Made by a program: the position numbers and the translations under genes
Origin: Micavibrio aeruginosavorus
Lineage (GTDB): Bacteria; Pseudomonadota; Alphaproteobacteria; Micavibrionales; Micavibrionaceae
Direction: 5' to 3'
Length of the DNA: 17,970 bases
Assembly (NCBI GenBank): GCA_003241285.1
Contig: QFOT01000028.1
Location: 1-17,970 of the forward strand
Part shown: piece after piece, positions 1 to 6,685 of the stretch
Layout: each line of letters opens with the position of its first letter
Position numbering within the stretch: the stretch's first letter is position 1
Notes under the pieces: model-generated
The model's database searches: none
What the model was told of the DNA's origin: nothing
Seen by the model: the letters and a program-made list of their open reading frames with translations, nothing else

Positions 1-72
1 CAGAGTGATAATCTTTGTTATGTATAATTAAGAATAATATTGTTTATTATCAGTGTGTTATGATGATATTAA
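1..72. other. AT-rich flank left of the stress protein gene
   Basis: This short stretch is very A+T rich and holds no open reading frame. On the minus strand it lies just downstream of the universal stress protein gene. A weak inverted repeat (TGATAAT at 6-12 and ATTATCA at 46-52) is visible, but its 33-base loop and lack of G:C pairs make it unconvincing as a terminator. It also contains most of an FNR-like box, listed separately, which suggests a promoter for a gene beyond the left edge. Confidence 0.5.
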
Positions 73-76
73 TCAA
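63..76 (-). promoter_or_regulatory. FNR/FixK-like box at left edge
   Basis: The minus strand reads TTGATTAATATCAT, one mismatch from the FNR/Anr/FixK consensus TTGAT-N4-ATCAA. It overlaps the stop codon of the stress protein gene. Reading leftwards, a possible -10 element TATTAT (plus-strand 34-39) places a start site near 27, with the box centred about 42 bases upstream, close to class II spacing. The regulated gene would lie outside the window, so this is inference from spacing. The site could also be chance in AT-rich DNA. Confidence 0.45.
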
Positions 77-948
77 TGAGATATCAATATCGGACAAGTT
101 GCACAGTTGAGCATATATTCTGTTGTGCCGCCAAATATTACTTCAGATAACCGATTCTTTGTATATGTCCCCATGATAAGGATGCTTGCATTGGAAGATT
201 TTGCACTTTCAAGCAGAGTTTCTTCCAAATCTCCGTCCATAACTTCGGCCCATATTGTTTTTACATCCACATCATGAACCGCAAGAGCATTTGCGATCTC
301 TTCGGGATCTATGGGAAATTCTTTAGCATTTTTAGACATAGCCGTAATAACAGAAACAGAACTCTCACGTATTAAAGGCATAGCAAGCGCAATGGTCTGG
401 GTTACCTGAGGGCTGCCATCCCATGCTATTGCAATTTTGTTGTTCAAAGTGATTGCGTGATCGCCTGGAGGCACGGCCAGAACCGGGCGGCCTGTGTTGA
501 AAAGGCAATGCTGGAGAATTTCAGATGCTTTTCCTATTCTCCTATCCCACATCCGGGTCAGAACAATAAGATCAGCCAGACGCCCTTTGGTTTGCAATAT
601 TATTGACGCATCGCCTGATGCAGTCAGGAATGAAGCTGACGCTTTTCCTTGTATGCGAGAGCTACCAATTTCGATTTCGTGGTTAAGGGCTAATTCTTTG
701 AATTTTTTTTCTGCCGCGATCTTTGCCTGCTCTACAGGTTTTTCCAGAGCATCAATAACCATCTCATCATAGAATGGCCCGACATAGCCCGATCCAGAAT
801 ATTTTGTAATGATATCCACTGGATGCTCCGAAATATGCCAGACATCTATGTGCGCGTGAAATCGCTTAGCCAATTGAAAAGCCACATCGAGCGCACATAT
901 TTCTTCTTCATAACCGCTATAGGCCACCATTATTGATTTTATGCTCAT
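73..948 (-). CDS. Universal stress protein, tandem UspA domains
   Basis: This 291-residue protein has two UspA domains in tandem (about 1-160 and 168-291), the usual length for double-domain Usp proteins, which are cytoplasmic stress-survival factors. The second domain opens with the typical hydrophobic strand followed by AWDGS. It ends with the Usp nucleotide-loop region at about 260-275 (MGTYTKNRL, then GGTT), in which the second glycine of the G-2x-G-9x-G pattern is a threonine, so ATP binding is uncertain. The start ATG has GGAG (957-960) eight bases upstream. The gene sits behind fabI on the same strand but has its own strong predicted FNR-type promoter, which suggests induction at low oxygen, as for other Usp genes in PHB and fermentation clusters. 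Its product family is secure; its precise role is not known. Confidence 0.93.
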   Translation of the reverse strand: MSIKSIMVAYSGYEEEICALDVAFQLAKRFHAHIDVWHISEHPVDIITKYSGSGYVGPFYDEMVIDALEKPVEQAKIAAEKKFKELALNHEIEIGSSRIQGKASASFLTASGDASIILQTKGRLADLIVLTRMWDRRIGKASEILQHCLFNTGRPVLAVPPGDHAITLNNKIAIAWDGSPQVTQTIALAMPLIRESSVSVITAMSKNAKEFPIDPEEIANALAVHDVDVKTIWAEVMDGDLEETLLESAKSSNASILIMGTYTKNRLSEVIFGGTTEYMLNCATCPILISH

Positions 949-972
949 GTTTTCATCTCCAATTCAGAAAAA

Positions 973-978
973 ATTATA
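973..978 (-). promoter_or_regulatory. -10 element of the usp promoter
   Basis: The minus strand reads TATAAT, a perfect sigma-70 -10 hexamer. A start site seven bases downstream (near 966) would leave an 18-base leader containing the GGAG ribosome site. The FNR box centre is then at -41.5, exactly the class II activator position. No good -35 hexamer is seen, which fits an activator-dependent promoter. Confidence 0.75.
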
Positions 979-1000
979 AATTAGCGTTTTTAATTTTGCA

Positions 1001-1014
1001 TTGATCTAAATCAA
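1001..1014 (-). promoter_or_regulatory. Perfect FNR/Anr/FixK box upstream of usp
   Basis: TTGATCTAAATCAA is an exact match to the TTGAT-N4-ATCAA palindrome bound by FNR, Anr and FixK-type regulators. It lies in the 70-base gap between the fabI stop and the stress protein start. Its centre (1007.5) is 41.5 bases from the start site predicted by the TATAAT at 973-978. The palindrome is symmetrical, but the only suitably placed downstream gene is usp. Box sequence and spacing are seen directly; the oxygen-responsive regulator is inferred. Confidence 0.85.
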
Positions 1015-1018
1015 GTTC

Positions 1019-1765
1019 CTAACCAAGCGCATTATATCCATTGTCAACATAGATGGTCTGCCCTGTAATATTCCTGGATTTATCAGAAACCAGAAAGGCT
1101 GCCGCCTCACCTATTTGCTCCACTGAAACCAGACTTCTAATCGGCGCTGTCTCTGCGGCTTTTTCCATTAGCGCGTCGAAATGGGCTAGGCCAGACGCTG
1201 CGCGGGTTTTTACCGGCCCTGTTGAAAGCGCATTCACGCGGATCTTCTTCTCACCCAACTCTCGCGCCAGATAACGCACGGATGATTCCAGTGCCGATTT
1301 AACTGGCCCCATCAGGTTATAATTTTCAATCGCTTTTTCCGCGCCGTAATAACTCATTGTCAGAATGGAGCCTCCATCCGCCATCAACGGCTCTGCCCTC
1401 TTCACCAGACGCATCAATGAATGACAAGACACATCCATCGCGATCTTAAACCCTTCGGCAGAGCTATCAATCAACCGGCCTTGCAGATCTTCCTTTGGCG
1501 CAAAAGCGATGGAGTGCAAGATAAAATCAAGCTTTCCCCATTTTTGAGAGATAGCAGAGAATACGGAATCCATCTGCGCATCACTGGTTACATCAAGGGG
1601 TAGAAACAGAGGCGCATCTACGGATTGCGCCAGTGGCTCGATAAAGCCTTTTGTTTTTTCATTCACCCATGTGATGGCAAGCTCCGCGCCTTGCGCACGA
1701 AACGCCTGAATACAGCCCCAGGCAATCGACTGCTCATTCGCAAGCCCAACAACTAAACCCTTCAT
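1019..1765 (-). CDS. fabI: Enoyl-[acyl-carrier-protein] reductase (NADH)
   Basis: FabI reduces trans-2-enoyl-ACP with NADH in the last step of each fatty-acid elongation cycle, in the cytoplasm. The 248-residue product has the FabI-type nucleotide site at its N-terminus (GLVVGLANEQSIAWG) and the FabI catalytic set: Tyr139 in SYYGAE, Tyr149 in ENYN and Lys156, spaced 10 and 7 residues as in E. coli FabI. I chose the ATG at 1765 because it has AGAAAGGA just upstream and puts the first beta strand at the N-terminus. An in-frame start at 1846 would add 27 residues unlike the family and run into ackA. The start is one base from the ackA stop, so the two are probably translationally coupled. This may be a second, cluster-specific FabI acting as an NADH sink; that is inference. 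Confidence 0.93.
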   Translation of the reverse strand: MKGLVVGLANEQSIAWGCIQAFRAQGAELAITWVNEKTKGFIEPLAQSVDAPLFLPLDVTSDAQMDSVFSAISQKWGKLDFILHSIAFAPKEDLQGRLIDSSAEGFKIAMDVSCHSLMRLVKRAEPLMADGGSILTMSYYGAEKAIENYNLMGPVKSALESSVRYLARELGEKKIRVNALSTGPVKTRAASGLAHFDALMEKAAETAPIRSLVSVEQIGEAAAFLVSDKSRNITGQTIYVDNGYNALG

Positions 1766-1766
1766 C

Positions 1767-2876
1767 TTAAAAATCCTTTCTAAATCGCTCGAATATTTCC
1801 AAAGCCATGCTGCGCTCTTCATTGGCAGCGATGACATGATGCTCAAAAGCAGGAAGAAACGATAGATGGCCTAAAATTTTCTGCCGAATATCCGGTGCGT
1901 TTTCGCCGATTCCGCCGGTGAATATAAGGCCGTCTATCCCGCCAATCGAAACCGCCATCGCGACGATATGCTGCGCCGTTTTCAAGGAAAAATAATCCAG
2001 TGAAAAAGCGGCGCGTTCGGAATGGCTGCCGGACAGCGTTTTGACGTCATTGGTTAACCCTGACAATCCTTTTAAGCCGGAATCTTCATATAGAAGACGC
2101 TCCACCTCGCCCACATCAAGCTGCAAATCGCGGATCATATAAATCACAGCGCCCGCATCTATCGCGCCGCATCGTGTGCCCATAGGCAAACCATCAAGCG
2201 CCGTCATGCCCATGGTCGTATCAATGCTTTTTCCATCTTTCATGGCACAAAGGCTTGCCCCGTTTCCAAGATGCGCGACAACGATTCGTGCTTTTTCCAG
2301 ATGCGGAAGATCTTCTTTTATCTTGTGCGCGATCCAGTCATACGAAAGCCCATGAAACCCGTAACGCTTAACCCCTTTGCCACGGATATTTTCCGGCAAC
2401 GCAAAGGTGGAAAACAACTCTTCATGCCGTGCGTGAAAGGCCGTATCGAAACAGCCATATTGCACAATATGCGGCATCTTGCGTTGAAGGATATCGACGC
2501 CTGATAAATTATGCGGCTGATGCAAGGGCGCCAAAGAATTAAGGCTACGCAGATACTCTATGGCCTTATCATCCAGAAGAACAGGATCGGCATAACGATC
2601 GCCGCCATGCACAATGCGGTGTGCCACGGCGTTGATTGATTTTATGGCTGATTGATCCAGCCATGAAAGAACGCGGAAAATCGCCGTTTCATGCGTTGTA
2701 TCGGCGGGAAGCTTTTCCGATAACTCCGCGCCACCTTCCAGCTTTGCCTTAAAAGACGCATCCCCGCCGATCTCCGTAATCTTGCCACCCGCAATCAACG
2801 GCAAATCATCCGAAATCCCGAACAAACGAAATTTGACGCTTGAAGAGCCCGTGTTCACAACAAGCAATCTCTTCAT
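1767..2876 (-). CDS. ackA: Acetate kinase
   Basis: AckA makes ATP and acetate (or propionate) from acyl phosphate and ADP. The 369-residue protein carries the family signatures in order: VNTGSSSVKF at 7-16, HRIVHGG with Arg87, FDTAFH at 143-148, FHGLSYDW with His175, HLGNGAS at 202-208, MGTRCG with Arg235, and GGIGEN at 321-326 with Glu325. It is somewhat shorter than the roughly 400 residues usual in the family, but both ends look complete. The ATG at 2876 begins directly at the conserved MKRLLVVNTG; a longer frame to 2960 would overlap the ohr gene with non-family sequence. It lies 17 bases after ohr and one base before fabI. Its natural partner is the phosphotransacetylase domain of the fusion encoded upstream, giving a complete acyl-CoA to acid plus ATP route. 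Confidence 0.96.
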   Translation of the reverse strand: MKRLLVVNTGSSSVKFRLFGISDDLPLIAGGKITEIGGDASFKAKLEGGAELSEKLPADTTHETAIFRVLSWLDQSAIKSINAVAHRIVHGGDRYADPVLLDDKAIEYLRSLNSLAPLHQPHNLSGVDILQRKMPHIVQYGCFDTAFHARHEELFSTFALPENIRGKGVKRYGFHGLSYDWIAHKIKEDLPHLEKARIVVAHLGNGASLCAMKDGKSIDTTMGMTALDGLPMGTRCGAIDAGAVIYMIRDLQLDVGEVERLLYEDSGLKGLSGLTNDVKTLSGSHSERAAFSLDYFSLKTAQHIVAMAVSIGGIDGLIFTGGIGENAPDIRQKILGHLSFLPAFEHHVIAANEERSMALEIFERFRKDF

Positions 2877-2893
2877 GGCCGCTTTTGTCACGA

Positions 2894-3319
2894 TCAACCG
2901 CTCACAGATGTTTTTAAAACAACAGGCACATTGCCTTTGACCGCGTTGGAGTAAGGACAAACTTTATGCGCCTGCTCGACGATTTTTTCAGCCTCTTCCA
3001 GAGATACGCTGGCGATATTAACATCCAAAGTGACGGCAAGGCCAAAACCACCATCCGCGTTCTTTTCCATCGAAACGGTAGCCGTAACCGTAATGGCATC
3101 ATCCGTGACCTTGTGCTGCGCGTTGCGCGTTATATGGATGACGGCATTTCCAAAGCAGGCCGCATATCCGGCTGCGAACAATTGCTCAGGATTTGTGTGT
3201 GCGCCTGTTCCACCCAATTCCTTTGGCATCGAAAGATCAAGGGAAAGGATACCATCCTCGCTTTGAACTCTTCCCTGACGGCCACCGATTGCGATAACTT
3301 TGGTTGTGTATAGTGACAT
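2894..3319 (-). CDS. ohr: Organic hydroperoxide resistance protein, Ohr/OsmC family
   Basis: Ohr proteins are cytoplasmic thiol peroxidases that reduce organic and lipid hydroperoxides using a pair of cysteines. The 141-residue product has normal Ohr length. It shows Arg14 and Glu45 (the residues that activate the peroxidatic thiol), Cys55 in AACFGNA and Cys121 in VCPYSNA, plus the NPEQLFAAGYA stretch typical of Ohr. It sits 11 bases downstream of the MaoC-Pta gene and 17 bases upstream of ackA, so it is embedded in the metabolic operon rather than standing beside an OhrR regulator, which is not seen here. A lipid-peroxide defence job for cells leaving low oxygen is plausible but inferred. 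Confidence 0.93.
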   Translation of the reverse strand: MSLYTTKVIAIGGRQGRVQSEDGILSLDLSMPKELGGTGAHTNPEQLFAAGYAACFGNAVIHITRNAQHKVTDDAITVTATVSMEKNADGGFGLAVTLDVNIASVSLEEAEKIVEQAHKVCPYSNAVKGNVPVVLKTSVSG

Positions 3320-3330
3320 GCATTTTTCCT

Positions 3331-4737
3331 TTACTTGATATTTCCGTTTTTACGCGCATTCGAAAGCGCCACCGCCACGCAGCAGGACAAAAGCCGTGTG
3401 CGCGTGCTATCGGCGCGGCTGGTCAAAATAATCGGAACGCGGGCACCAAGAACAATGCCGGCGGCGTCCGATTTTCCAAGGAAGATAAGCTGCTTCGCCA
3501 GCGCGTTTCCGGATTCAATGTTCGGCACGACCAGAATATCTGCATCGCCCGCGACGGAAGAAACAATCCCCTTATCCGCCGCCGCGCTCACATTAATTGC
3601 ATTGTCAAAGGCAAGAGGACCATCCAGATTGCCGCCCTTGATTTGCCCACGATCAGACATTTTGCACAAGGCCGCAGCATCAATCGTTGATGGCATACGG
3701 CTTGTTACCGTTTCAACCGCAGACAAAATGGCGACCTTCGGATTTTCATTCTGCCCAAACAAAACATGCCACAGATCAATGGAATTGCGACATATATCGG
3801 CCTTTTCTTCCAGCCCTGGCGCAATATTGATAGCGGCATCCGTGATAATCAACGGCTTGTGATAGGTTGGAATGCTCATGATATAAGCATGCGAAATCCG
3901 CCGCTCCGTCCGTAATCCAGAGGCTGAGGACACAACTGCCGCCAGCAATTCATCTGTATGTAGAGATCCCTTCATGATCGCATCGACTTCGCCCTTTGCG
4001 GCAAGGATTGCCGCTTGTGCGGCGGCCTCATGGCTGTGCTCTGTATCGACGATAGTGAATGTATCGCTTTGAATGCCGAACTCCGTACACGCCGCCTCAA
4101 TCCGTTTGCGCGGACCGATCAGAACAGGATCAATCAATCCTTCATTCACGGCCTCCATCACAGCCTCGATCACATTCGCCTGCACCGGATGTACAACCGC
4201 CACCTTGATTTTGCCAAGGGTGCGCGAGGCCTTCATCACATCCCTGTAATGATCCTTCGGAAGAACCACAGCCGATGGCACATCGGATTTTTCAACGCGT
4301 ATCTTTTTCGTCGGCGCCAGAACCGTTGACGTCCCCTCCAGAATTTTTTCACCCACATCGTTCAGACATACGCAATCCAGCGTCACGATGGGTTTATCTT
4401 CACGCTTTGATTTTACGGTCAAACGCACCGTAATGTGGTCGCCAATTCTGACAGGCTTTTCAAACCGCATCTCCTGTCCCAGATAAATCGTACCCGGCCC
4501 CGGCAACATCGTGCCCAGCACCGTGGAAATAAGACCGCCCGACCACATGCCGTGACCAATGACACCCTGAAAAAGACTATGTTCCGCATAATCCGGATTC
4601 ATATGCGCAGGGTTTACATCGCCCGACACCGCCGCAAACAAATCAATGTCTTTTTGCGTTAGCGTCCGGACAAGTTCCGCAGACTGCCCGATCCTCAACT
4701 CATCGAACGTCACATTTTCAAGCATATCGTTGTTCAT
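3331..4737 (-). CDS. MaoC-like enoyl-CoA hydratase / phosphate acyltransferase fusion
   Basis: This bifunctional enzyme of about 468 residues has an N-terminal hot-dog MaoC/PhaJ domain (about 1-140) and a C-terminal phosphate acetyl/butyryltransferase domain (about 165-465). The hydratase domain shows the (R)-hydratase motif SGDVNPAHMNPDYA, with the Asp and His five residues apart, followed by IGHGMW. It can hydrate enoyl-CoA to (R)-3-hydroxyacyl-CoA, the substrate of PhaC. The second domain (VHPVQANVIEAV, MKGSLHTDEL, LIITDAAIN) exchanges CoA for phosphate and so feeds AckA. I place the start at 4737, preceded by GAGGAA at normal spacing. The ATG at 4749, forming an ATGA overlap with the phaC stop, is a real alternative adding four residues. 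This fusion is known from PHB-related clusters. Confidence 0.93.
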   Translation of the reverse strand: MNNDMLENVTFDELRIGQSAELVRTLTQKDIDLFAAVSGDVNPAHMNPDYAEHSLFQGVIGHGMWSGGLISTVLGTMLPGPGTIYLGQEMRFEKPVRIGDHITVRLTVKSKREDKPIVTLDCVCLNDVGEKILEGTSTVLAPTKKIRVEKSDVPSAVVLPKDHYRDVMKASRTLGKIKVAVVHPVQANVIEAVMEAVNEGLIDPVLIGPRKRIEAACTEFGIQSDTFTIVDTEHSHEAAAQAAILAAKGEVDAIMKGSLHTDELLAAVVSSASGLRTERRISHAYIMSIPTYHKPLIITDAAINIAPGLEEKADICRNSIDLWHVLFGQNENPKVAILSAVETVTSRMPSTIDAAALCKMSDRGQIKGGNLDGPLAFDNAINVSAAADKGIVSSVAGDADILVVPNIESGNALAKQLIFLGKSDAAGIVLGARVPIILTSRADSTRTRLLSCCVAVALSNARKNGNIK

Positions 4738-4745
4738 GGAATTCC

Positions 4746-6467
4746 TCATTTGGATTTGACATACGCCCCCGGCGCATCGCCTATCACTTTGTATGTTACG
4801 TTACCGGCCTTTTTGGGCGCAGCGATTTTTGTCTTTGAACTCTGATCCCCCAGCCATTGGCCCCATGCAGTCCACCACGAACCATCCTTCATAGCAGCGC
4901 TCTCTTCCCATTGATCGGGGGACTGGTACGCTTCTCCCGATTTTTTGTGCGCGATTTTAAAGCTGCGGCGCTCATGCCCGGGCTCACTGACAATGCCTGC
5001 ATTATGGCCGCCAACGGTTAAGACAAAGGTAACATCCCCGCTCGCCATAAGATGTATTTTGTAAACGGATTTCCATGGCGCAACGTGATCTTTTTCCGTA
5101 CCAACGGCAAAAATAGGCAGATTTATGTTTTCCGGCGCAACAGTTTTGCCAAGGACCGTATAATGCCCGTTGGAAAACTCATTGTTCAGATAAAGACGCT
5201 TCAGATACTCGCTGTGCATTTTATACGGCATGCGCGTGGCGTCCGCATTCCATGCCATGATATCAAACGGTCTGGAACGCTGACCAAAGAGGTAGTCCTT
5301 GACCAATCGTGACCAGATCATGTCATAGGATCGCAGCATCTGGAACGCGCCCGCCATCTGTTTGGTGTCAAGATAGCCCTGCGCCCACATCATGTTATCC
5401 AGATAAGAAACTTCACTGGGCGTTACGAACACCATCATCTCACCGGCTTCGGTAAAATCACCTTGGGCCGCCAGAAGCGTCAGTGTTTTCAGGCGATCAT
5501 CACCGTCATGCGCCATTAGCGCCGCCGTAATCATGGCCAGCGTTCCTCCAAGGCAATACCCCGCAAGATGAATGGCCGCGCCATCGCAAATTGATGACAC
5601 AGCATCAATCGCCGCCAATGCGCCATCCTGAACATAATCATCCATGCCCAGGTTACGATCGTCCGCCGTGGGATTTTTCCACGACACAATAAAGACCGTA
5701 TGCCCCTGCTCTACCAGCCATTTTATCATTGAATTCTCAGGCGACAGATCAAGAATATAATATTTCATGATCCAGGCCGGCAGGATCAAAACAGGCTCTT
5801 TGCTGACATCCTTAGTCACAGGGTCATATTGAATAAGTTCAATCAAATCATTGCGGAAAACAACCTTACCCGGCGCGGTCGCAAGGTTTTCTCCAACCGT
5901 GAAATCCTCCATCCCCGCCGCCTGTTGCCCGGACATATTACGCGTAATGTCTTCGAGCGCATTCATGGCGCCATCTCGCAAATTCTCTCCGCAGCGGCTT
6001 ATCGTCTCAAACAGTAATTCCGGGTTGGTCGCCATGAAATTGGCGGGCGAAATGGAATCCAGCATCTGACGCGCAGCAAAAGATGCAGCCCGTTCGGTTT
6101 GCGGGGAAAGCCCCGGTATGTTCTTGGTTGCCAGATCCCAGAATTCCTCGAAAGCATGGAACGTCTCTACATAGTTGTTCCAGGGAAAGTTTGACCAGTC
6201 TTCCGCTTTAAACCGCGGATCGGGCTTTATGGCTTCGGGGTTTGCATTGATGGCGTGTTCGGCCATCGTCTTGAAATGATGGAAAGGGAAAGTGGCCAGC
6301 GACACCATTCGGCCCGGGCACAAGGCAAGATGCGCCAACCACGAAGCATAAATTTCTACCAGCCCCGCCGGTGATAAGCCATATGTAGAACGCGACAGCT
6401 TCGCCTGAAAAAGACGATCCACCTCGTCGGCGATCTGAACAAAAGAGTGAGTGGTTTCTTTTTCCAT
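4746..6467 (-). CDS. phaC: Class I poly(3-hydroxyalkanoate) synthase
   Basis: PhaC polymerises (R)-3-hydroxyacyl-CoA into PHA at the granule surface, releasing CoA. The 573-residue length fits class I enzymes, which work without PhaE or PhaR. The lipase-like box GYCLGG (303-308) holds the catalytic Cys305. Asp460 (GTEKDHVAPW) and His488 (VGGHNAG) complete the triad. The N-terminal domain (about 1-200, with NFPWNNYVETFHAF) and the PAWIMKYYILDLSPENS stretch (230-246) are also typical. The start ATG at 6467 lies 16 bases after the small membrane protein gene, with a modest AGAAG ribosome site. It leads the metabolic part of the minus-strand operon and pairs with phaB across the exporter genes. 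Confidence 0.97.
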   Translation of the reverse strand: MEKETTHSFVQIADEVDRLFQAKLSRSTYGLSPAGLVEIYASWLAHLALCPGRMVSLATFPFHHFKTMAEHAINANPEAIKPDPRFKAEDWSNFPWNNYVETFHAFEEFWDLATKNIPGLSPQTERAASFAARQMLDSISPANFMATNPELLFETISRCGENLRDGAMNALEDITRNMSGQQAAGMEDFTVGENLATAPGKVVFRNDLIELIQYDPVTKDVSKEPVLILPAWIMKYYILDLSPENSMIKWLVEQGHTVFIVSWKNPTADDRNLGMDDYVQDGALAAIDAVSSICDGAAIHLAGYCLGGTLAMITAALMAHDGDDRLKTLTLLAAQGDFTEAGEMMVFVTPSEVSYLDNMMWAQGYLDTKQMAGAFQMLRSYDMIWSRLVKDYLFGQRSRPFDIMAWNADATRMPYKMHSEYLKRLYLNNEFSNGHYTVLGKTVAPENINLPIFAVGTEKDHVAPWKSVYKIHLMASGDVTFVLTVGGHNAGIVSEPGHERRSFKIAHKKSGEAYQSPDQWEESAAMKDGSWWTAWGQWLGDQSSKTKIAAPKKAGNVTYKVIGDAPGAYVKSK

Positions 6468-6483
6468 GGCTACTTCTAACCCC

Positions 6484-6684
6484 TTATGAAGGACGATTTA
6501 CATTCAACATGATCTTTATACGCGCCCAAATCACAGGCCAGAACGCCGCAAGCGCAACAAACACGACAAAAAGAAGCATCGCTGCAACAAAACTTATAAA
6601 ATGAAATTTATTTGCATCTGGCGCAACAAACCAGCTGGCGATTACACCGCCCAGAAACAACATAATTCTCACGACCCATGCCAA
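6484..6684 (-). CDS. Small two-helix inner-membrane protein, unknown function
   Basis: I do not recognise a family for this 66-residue product. It has two hydrophobic segments, about 4-22 (ending WFVA) and 29-51 (FISFVAAMLLFVVFV, then AAFWPVIW), joined by a short polar loop (PDANKFH) and followed by a basic tail, so a hairpin in the inner membrane is likely. The frame opens with TTG at 6684, immediately after the exporter lipoprotein stop codon. In-frame GTG at 6672 or ATG at 6663 (59 residues) are alternatives, and no strong ribosome site decides between them. It fills the space between the outer-membrane lipoprotein and phaC with only 1 and 16 bases to spare, which supports it as a real, cotranscribed gene. 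A link to the exporter or to PHB is only positional. Confidence 0.6.
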   Translation of the reverse strand: MAWVVRIMLFLGGVIASWFVAPDANKFHFISFVAAMLLFVVFVALAAFWPVIWARIKIMLNVNRPS

Positions 6685-6685
6685 T

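Noticed and set aside
6..52. TGATAAT/ATTATCA inverted repeat as a terminator of usp
   Set aside because: Seven A/T-dominated pairs around a 33-base loop would form a very weak hairpin and no U tract follows.
1019..1846. Longer fabI reading frame starting at 1846
   Set aside because: The extra 27 N-terminal residues overlap ackA, do not resemble FabI, and the ATG at 1765 has a good ribosome site.
1767..2960. Longer ackA frame starting at 2960
   Set aside because: It would overlap the end of ohr, and the added residues are not acetate kinase sequence; the family start is at 2876.
2966..3313. 115-residue plus-strand frame antisense to ohr
   Set aside because: It is a shadow of a well-conserved gene, with no family features and no ribosome site of note.
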